From NCBI GenBank assembly GCA_902362275.1, contig CABIWB010000016.1:1-26763 (forward strand): DNA of 26,763 nt, written 5' to 3'. The first letter of the stretch is position 1, and each line of letters starts with the position of its first letter. This stretch comes from Coriobacteriaceae bacterium. GTDB taxonomy: Bacteria; Actinomycetota; Coriobacteriia; Coriobacteriales; Coriobacteriaceae. This document shows positions 23,828 through 26,763 of this stretch, one piece after another. The notes beneath the pieces were generated by a model. The model worked only from the letters and a program-made list of their open reading frames with translations, was not told where the DNA came from and searched no databases. The position numbers and the translations under genes were made by a program.

Positions 23828-25850
23828 GCGCGGTCTCCTCTTCGATCTGGGTGGAAAGCTCCAGCCATTCATCCTCGAGCTTGGGAAGCTCTTGCTTAAG
23901 GCCGTTATATTCCCCCAGCGCAGCGTTGAACTTGTCTTGATCGGCATAAAGCTCTTCGCTTGCCATCAATTCCATAAGCTCGTCATAGCGGGCGCGCTTT
24001 TTGTCGAGCTCTGCCTCGATCTTCTTGAGCTGGTTGCGCACGCCCTTGAGCTTTTTGTTGAGCGCAGCGCGGGCCTGGGCCTCGGCGCGCTTTTGCTCCT
24101 TGGTCTTTTTGCCTTCGGCCGCCTTGGGGGCGGCAGCGGGGCTGCTGGCTTGGACGGCGTTGGCGGTATTGGTGCTCTTCCCTGCGGTCGGCGCACTCTC
24201 CCCTGTCGCCTCGGCGGCGGCGCGGGCTGCGAGGTCCTCGCGTTTGTAGAGGTAGTAGTCGTAGTCTCCGTCATAGACCGTAACCTTGCCGTCGCGGATG
24301 TCAATGATGCGGTTGGCCACGGCGCGGACCAGGTGCTCGTCGTGGCTGATCAGCACGATGGTTCCGGGGAAGTTCTGCAGGGCGTTCTCTAGCATGTCCA
24401 CCGAGTCGATGTCCAGGTGGTTGGTGGGCTCGTCCAGGCACAGGAGCGCCTCGGGGGCCACGAGCATCTTGGCGAGCGCCAGACGCGCCTTTTCGCCGCC
24501 GGAGAGGACGCGGACCTGCTTCTCGATGGAATCGTTGTCGCTAAACAGGAAGGCGCCCAGCAGGCTGCGCTGCTGCGGCACGGTCCATTTTGGCGTGACG
24601 GTGTCGATCTCTTGCAGGACGGTATTGGACTCGGTCATACCCTCGAGTGCGTGCTGGGCGTAGTAGGCGACGCCGACGTTGGTGCCCAGGTCGCGCGTGC
24701 CGGTAGTGGGCGGTTCCAGGCCGGCGAGGATCTTCATGAGGGTGGACTTGCCGGCACCGTTGGGGCCGACGAGCGCCACGTGCTCGCCGCGGTAGAGCTT
24801 GAGGTCGATGTCGCTGTAGATGTGCTTGTTGCCGTAGGACTTGGAGACGCCCTCGAGGCCCACGACCATGTCGCCGGAGCGCGGCGGGTCGGGGAACTTA
24901 AAGTCGATGTGCTTGTGGCCCTCGGGCAGGATGACGAGCTCCTTTTTGATCTGCTCGATCTTGCGGATGCGCTCCTGCGCCTGGGCGGCCTTGGTGGGCT
25001 TGTAGCGGAACTTGTCGACGAAGACCTGCATGTGGGCGATATCGCGCTCCTGGGCGGCGCGCTTGGCGCGCATCTGCTCCAGGTTGTCCTCGCGCTGCTT
25101 GAGGTAGCTGCTGTAGTTGCCGGTGTAGGTGGTCACGCGACGGTTTTCGAGGGCGGCGACGTGGTCGACGCAGGCGTCCATAAAGGCGCGGTCGTGGCTG
25201 ACGATGAGGACGGCGCCGTCGTAGTTGGCGATAAAGCCGCGCAGCCACTGGACGCTTTCAAGATCCAGGTGGTTAGTGGGCTCGTCCAGCAGCAGCAGGT
25301 CGGGATGGCGCAGGAAAAGCTTGGCGAGCGCGATGCGCATCTGCCAGCCGCCCGAGAACTCGGAGCACGGGCGCTCAAAGTCGGTGACCTTAAAGCCCAG
25401 GCCGGAAAGGATTTTGCGCGCGTTGCTCTCAAGCTCGTAGCCGCCCAGGTGCTCAAAGCGGTCCTGGACCTGGCCGTACTCGTTGAGGAGTGCGTCGACA
25501 TCCTTCCCCTGTTCGGAGAGCTCGGTGATCTGGGCCTGCAGCTCGTTGGCGCGCTTCCCCATGCGGCGGATTTCCTTGGCAGCGGCCATGACCTCGGCAA
25601 GGATGGTGGTGTCCTTTTGCTCTAGGTTGGTTTCCTGCTCTAGGTAGCCCACCTGGCAGTCCTTGGCGTACTGGACCTGGCCGGCGTCGGGGCTGTCGAT
25701 GCCCATGATGATCTTGAGCATGGTGGTTTTGCCGGCGCCGTTGGGCCCCACGAGCGCAAAGCGTTCGCCGGGGTTGATCTGGAAGGATGCGCCGCTAAAG
25801 AGGACGCGTGCGCCGAAGCTTTTTTCGATCTTGTCGACCAGGAGGATCAT
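23814..25850 (-). CDS. ABC-F family ATPase (Uup/YfmR-like)
   Basis: A soluble double-ABC protein that likely acts on the ribosome, not a transporter: there are no membrane segments. At 678 aa, ABC1 has Walker [10 protein letters not shown] (35-43), signature FSGGWQMR and Walker [13 protein letters not shown]. The inter-domain ABC-F linker holds [22 protein letters not shown]2 has [18 protein letters not shown] and [12 protein letters not shown]. An Ala-rich spacer leads to a C-terminal coiled coil (about 600-678), as in Uup. The ATG at 25850 has AAAGGCGG upstream; an extension to 25913 would run through the tRNA terminator. The start lies only 31 nt from that terminator with no visible promoter between. 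A resistance role is possible but the form is that of a housekeeping member. Confidence 0.93.
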   Translation of the reverse strand: MILLVDKIEKSFGARVLFSGASFQINPGERFALVGPNGAGKTTMLKIIMGIDSPDAGQVQYAKDCQVGYLEQETNLEQKDTTILAEVMAAAKEIRRMGKRANELQAQITELSEQGKDVDALLNEYGQVQDRFEHLGGYELESNARKILSGLGFKVTDFERPCSEFSGGWQMRIALAKLFLRHPDLLLLDEPTNHLDLESVQWLRGFIANYDGAVLIVSHDRAFMDACVDHVAALENRRVTTYTGNYSSYLKQREDNLEQMRAKRAAQERDIAHMQVFVDKFRYKPTKAAQAQERIRKIEQIKKELVILPEGHKHIDFKFPDPPRSGDMVVGLEGVSKSYGNKHIYSDIDLKLYRGEHVALVGPNGAGKSTLMKILAGLEPPTTGTRDLGTNVGVAYYAQHALEGMTESNTVLQEIDTVTPKWTVPQQRSLLGAFLFSDNDSIEKQVRVLSGGEKARLALAKMLVAPEALLCLDEPTNHLDIDSVDMLENALQNFPGTIVLISHDEHLVRAVANRIIDIRDGKVTVYDGDYDYYLYKREDLAARAAAEATGESAPTAGKSTNTANAVQASSPAAAPKAAEGKKTKEQKRAEAQARAALNKKLKGVRNQLKKIEAELDKKRARYDELMELMASEELYADQDKFNAALGEYNGLKQELPKLEDEWLELSTQIEEETARELS

Positions 25851-25969
25851 GGTGCCGCCTTTGACCTTGTGTGCCAATATGAAAAAAGGCCCCAACTTGC
25901 GTTGGAGCCTCATTCAATGCTCGGGTGGAGACGAGGGGGATCGAACCCCTGACCTCTTGACTGCCAGTC
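25826..25969. repeat. Direct repeat, copy 1 (144 bp)
   Basis: This copy matches 26620-26763 with one difference in 144 (A25876 versus T26670). It covers the first 25 nt of the ABC-F gene, its ribosome site, the tRNA terminator and the 3' part of tRNA-Ala. The second copy runs off the window, so the true repeat may be longer. Confidence 0.95.
25882..25909 (-). terminator. Terminator of tRNA-Ala, in the ABC-F leader
   Basis: On the minus strand GGCTCCAAC and GTTGGGGCC form a 9-bp stem with one G-U pair and a 4-nt loop, followed by TTTTTT. It lies 16 bp after the tRNA and 31 nt before the ABC-F start. Confidence 0.92.
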
Positions 25970-25998
25970 AAGCGCTCTCCCAGCTGAGCTACGCCCCC
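25926..25998 (-). tRNA. tRNA-Ala (anticodon GGC)
   Basis: The 5' end GGGGGCG pairs with CGTCTCC (with G-U pairs). The D-arm GCTCAGCTGGGAGAGC is canonical. The anticodon stem CTTGA/TCAAG holds loop CTGGCAG, anticodon GGC. The T-arm is GGTTCGATCC. Discriminator A is followed by CCC, so the CCA end is not encoded. 73 nt. Confidence 0.96.
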
Positions 25999-26010
25999 GT
26001 GCGAAGAAGT

Positions 26011-26039
26011 ACTATACGGGAACTCCCCCGCCGATGCAA
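26011..26039 (-). promoter_or_regulatory. Promoter of tRNA-Ala
   Basis: On the minus strand TTGCAT (26039-26034) and TATAGT (26016-26011) are 17 bp apart, 12 bp before the tRNA. The -10 matches five of six; the -35 is weak. Confidence 0.55.
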
Positions 26040-26415
26040 GGACAATTTTGGAAAATTTCGCAGTCGCGGCGCGGGCCGCCATCCGCCCAACGGCCGTCCT
26101 GCCGGCGCCAGGTCCGTTACCGGGGCCGATCGCGCTCCCGCCGACCCGGCGATTTCAAAACCATGCCGGTTTACGGGGCCGGGCCGGGAACCCCCCGAGC
26201 ATGTCGTCATCGGTAAAATCAAAACCGCAGGTAGACGGCTTGCGCATTCCGTGAAATGCAGGGCATGGACGGCCGGTCCGGGTCCAGCCCCGTAATCCGA
26301 CATAGTTTTGAAATGGTTCTTGTCAACCAGCATTAACAATTACGTGGATTTGAACCGCAAACGTTTATCAAAGCAATTTGGCAGGCATATGGAGTGGGAA
26401 CTATGGCAAAAAGAA
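26040..26415. other. GC-rich non-coding spacer with inverted repeat
   Basis: No credible gene; frames of 60-116 codons exist on both strands but lack start signals and are composed of Gly/Ala/Pro/Arg-rich shadow sequence. The stretch contains an inverted pair at 26152-26189 and 26277-26314. A short AATTTT/AAAATT palindrome lies near 26044-26057. Confidence 0.6.
26152..26314. repeat. 38-bp inverted repeat pair
   Basis: 26152-26189 and the reverse complement of 26277-26314 agree at 32 of 38 positions, sharing ATTTCAAAAC and TTACGGGG, with an 87-bp spacer. The changes are scattered, so these look like two diverged copies of one dispersed element placed head to head, or a long RNA hairpin with wobbles. 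Confidence 0.75.
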
Positions 26416-26434
26416 GCCGGGCTATTTGCCCGGC
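26406..26434 (-). terminator. Terminator of tRNA-Met
   Basis: GCCGGGC (minus 26434-26428) pairs perfectly with GCCCGGC (26422-26416) around AAATA, followed by TTCTTTTT on the minus strand. It starts 12 bp after the tRNA. Confidence 0.92.
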
Positions 26435-26446
26435 CCCTTGATTCTC

Positions 26447-26522
26447 TGGTGGGCCCTCCGGGATTCGAACCCAGAACCCAGGGATTATGAGTCCCCTGCG
26501 CTAACCGTTGCGCCAAGAGCCC
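26447..26522 (-). tRNA. tRNA with CAT anticodon (tRNA-Met, possibly Ile2)
   Basis: Acceptor GGGCTCT pairs with AGGGCCC. The D-arm is GCGCAACGGTTAGCGC. The anticodon stem GGGA/TCCC encloses CTCATAA, anticodon CAT. The T-arm is GGTTCGAATCC. Discriminator A and CCA are encoded (26447-26449). The stem lacks the three G-C pairs of initiator tRNA, so it is elongator Met or the lysidine-modified Ile (CAT) species; I favour Met. Confidence 0.9.
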
Positions 26523-26586
26523 TTATAAAATGGCGTGTGCGATAGAGGCCAGCAAAACAGGTCCCTATCTTGAACCACGACGTGAA

Positions 26587-26615
26587 ATAGTACCATGCAC
26601 GTGGCGCCCGTTCAA
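26587..26615 (-). promoter_or_regulatory. Promoter of tRNA-Met
   Basis: On the minus strand TTGAAC (26615-26610) and TACTAT (26592-26587) are exactly 17 bp apart, with TGG before the -10 giving an extended -10. The tRNA starts 64 bp on. The -35 box overlaps the stop of the truncated ABC-F remnant. Confidence 0.6.
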
Positions 26616-26644
26616 CGCACGATCTTGTCGACCAGGAGGATCAT
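26612..26644 (-). pseudogene. Truncated ABC-F start (10 codons)
   Basis: The second repeat copy carries the ABC-F ribosome site, ATG and codons for MILLVDKI. The sequence then leaves the repeat and reads VR and a stop. It is a remnant produced by the duplication, not a functional gene. Confidence 0.85.
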
Positions 26645-26675
26645 GGTGCCGCCTTTGACCTTGTGTGCCTATATG

Positions 26676-26703
26676 AAAAAAGGCCCCAACTTGCGTTGGA
26701 GCC
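26676..26703 (-). terminator. Second copy of the tRNA-Ala terminator
   Basis: Identical to 25882-25909, with the same stem and T-run. Confidence 0.88.
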
Positions 26704-26719
26704 TCATTCAATGCTCGGG

Positions 26720-26763
26720 TGGAGACGAGGGGGATCGAACCCCTGACCTCTTGACTGCCAGTC
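26720..26763 (-). tRNA. tRNA-Ala, 3' part only (cut by the window end)
   Basis: Identical to the 3' half of the tRNA-Ala at 25926-25998, from the anticodon region to discriminator A. The 5' half lies beyond the window. Whether this is an intact second tRNA-Ala gene cannot be told. Confidence 0.8.

Larger units (their letters stand above)
26620..26763. repeat. Direct repeat, copy 2 (144 bp, runs off the window)
   Basis: It matches 25826-25969 with one difference, at a constant offset of 794 bp. The copy reaches the window edge, so its outer limit is unknown. Confidence 0.95.

Noticed and set aside
25989..26339. 116-codon minus-strand frame between the tRNAs
   Set aside because: Runs through the tRNA-Ala 5' end and promoter, low-complexity Gly/Ala/Pro/Arg composition, and the matching peptide on the other strand comes from the inverted repeat.
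25926..26763. Integrated element using tRNA-Ala as attachment site
   Set aside because: The direct repeat does cover the tRNA 3' end, but it extends through the terminator into the ABC-F gene, and there is no integrase or cargo gene in the 650 bp between copies.

Overview
The window looks like a chromosomal segment of a Coriobacteriia actinobacterium, most likely Collinsella or a close relative. The case rests on GC-rich coding DNA with AT-richer spacers, strong AGGAGG-type ribosome sites, and a pgsA-FHA(GarA/OdhI type)-MerR(FtsR type) block like that of mycobacteria. It also carries the scpA-scpB-rluB-cmk-plsC-ispH-DUF512-der-plsY-gpsA block familiar from anaerobic Gram-positives. The assignment is inferred from gene content; no 16S rRNA or species marker is present. 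The odd window length and the end inside a repeat suggest a whole contig that stopped at repeats.

Layout. 1-274 is non-coding and carries a short repeat family. 275-2632 holds a divergent pair: an MGDG-synthase-like glycosyltransferase (-) and thioredoxin reductase trxB (+). 2633-4501 holds a convergent pair, a DUF1836 DNA-binding protein (+) and a DegV/FakB-type fatty-acid-binding protein (-). The two share a bidirectional terminator and carry near-identical operator-like sites upstream. 4502-8319 is a minus-strand group: pgsA, a GarA-like FHA protein, an FtsR-like MerR regulator, apt and a secreted NlpC/P60 hydrolase. 8320-8769 holds the pgsA promoter, a large inverted repeat, and tRNA-Pro(GGG) with its terminator.

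8770-25850 is about 17 kb of eighteen minus-strand genes with almost no spacers and many start/stop overlaps. In transcription order it runs: ABC-F ATPase, small membrane protein, M50 protease, scpA, scpB, rluB, cmk, plsC, ispH, DUF512 radical SAM, der, plsY, gpsA, rpe, cysteine desulfurase, Nif3-like, coiled-coil zinc-ribbon protein, coaBC. It joins phosphatidic-acid synthesis (gpsA, plsY, plsC), isoprenoid synthesis (ispH), ribosome maturation (der, rluB), chromosome condensation (scpAB), and nucleotide, CoA and sulfur metabolism. Lipid metabolism recurs across the window (glycolipid transferase, FakB-like protein, pgsA, gpsA/plsY/plsC).

25851-26763 holds tRNA-Ala(GGC), a 38-bp inverted repeat in GC-rich non-coding DNA, and tRNA-Met(CAT). 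It then enters a 144-bp direct copy of the tRNA-Ala 3' half, its terminator and the first codons of the ABC-F gene.

I found no CRISPR array, prophage, transposase, toxin-antitoxin pair or defence island. The best candidate for something undescribed is the DUF1836/DegV pair with its shared palindromic site. Next are the left-end and right-end repeat families, the terminal duplication, and the GarA-like protein that has lost one of its two phospho-threonines.
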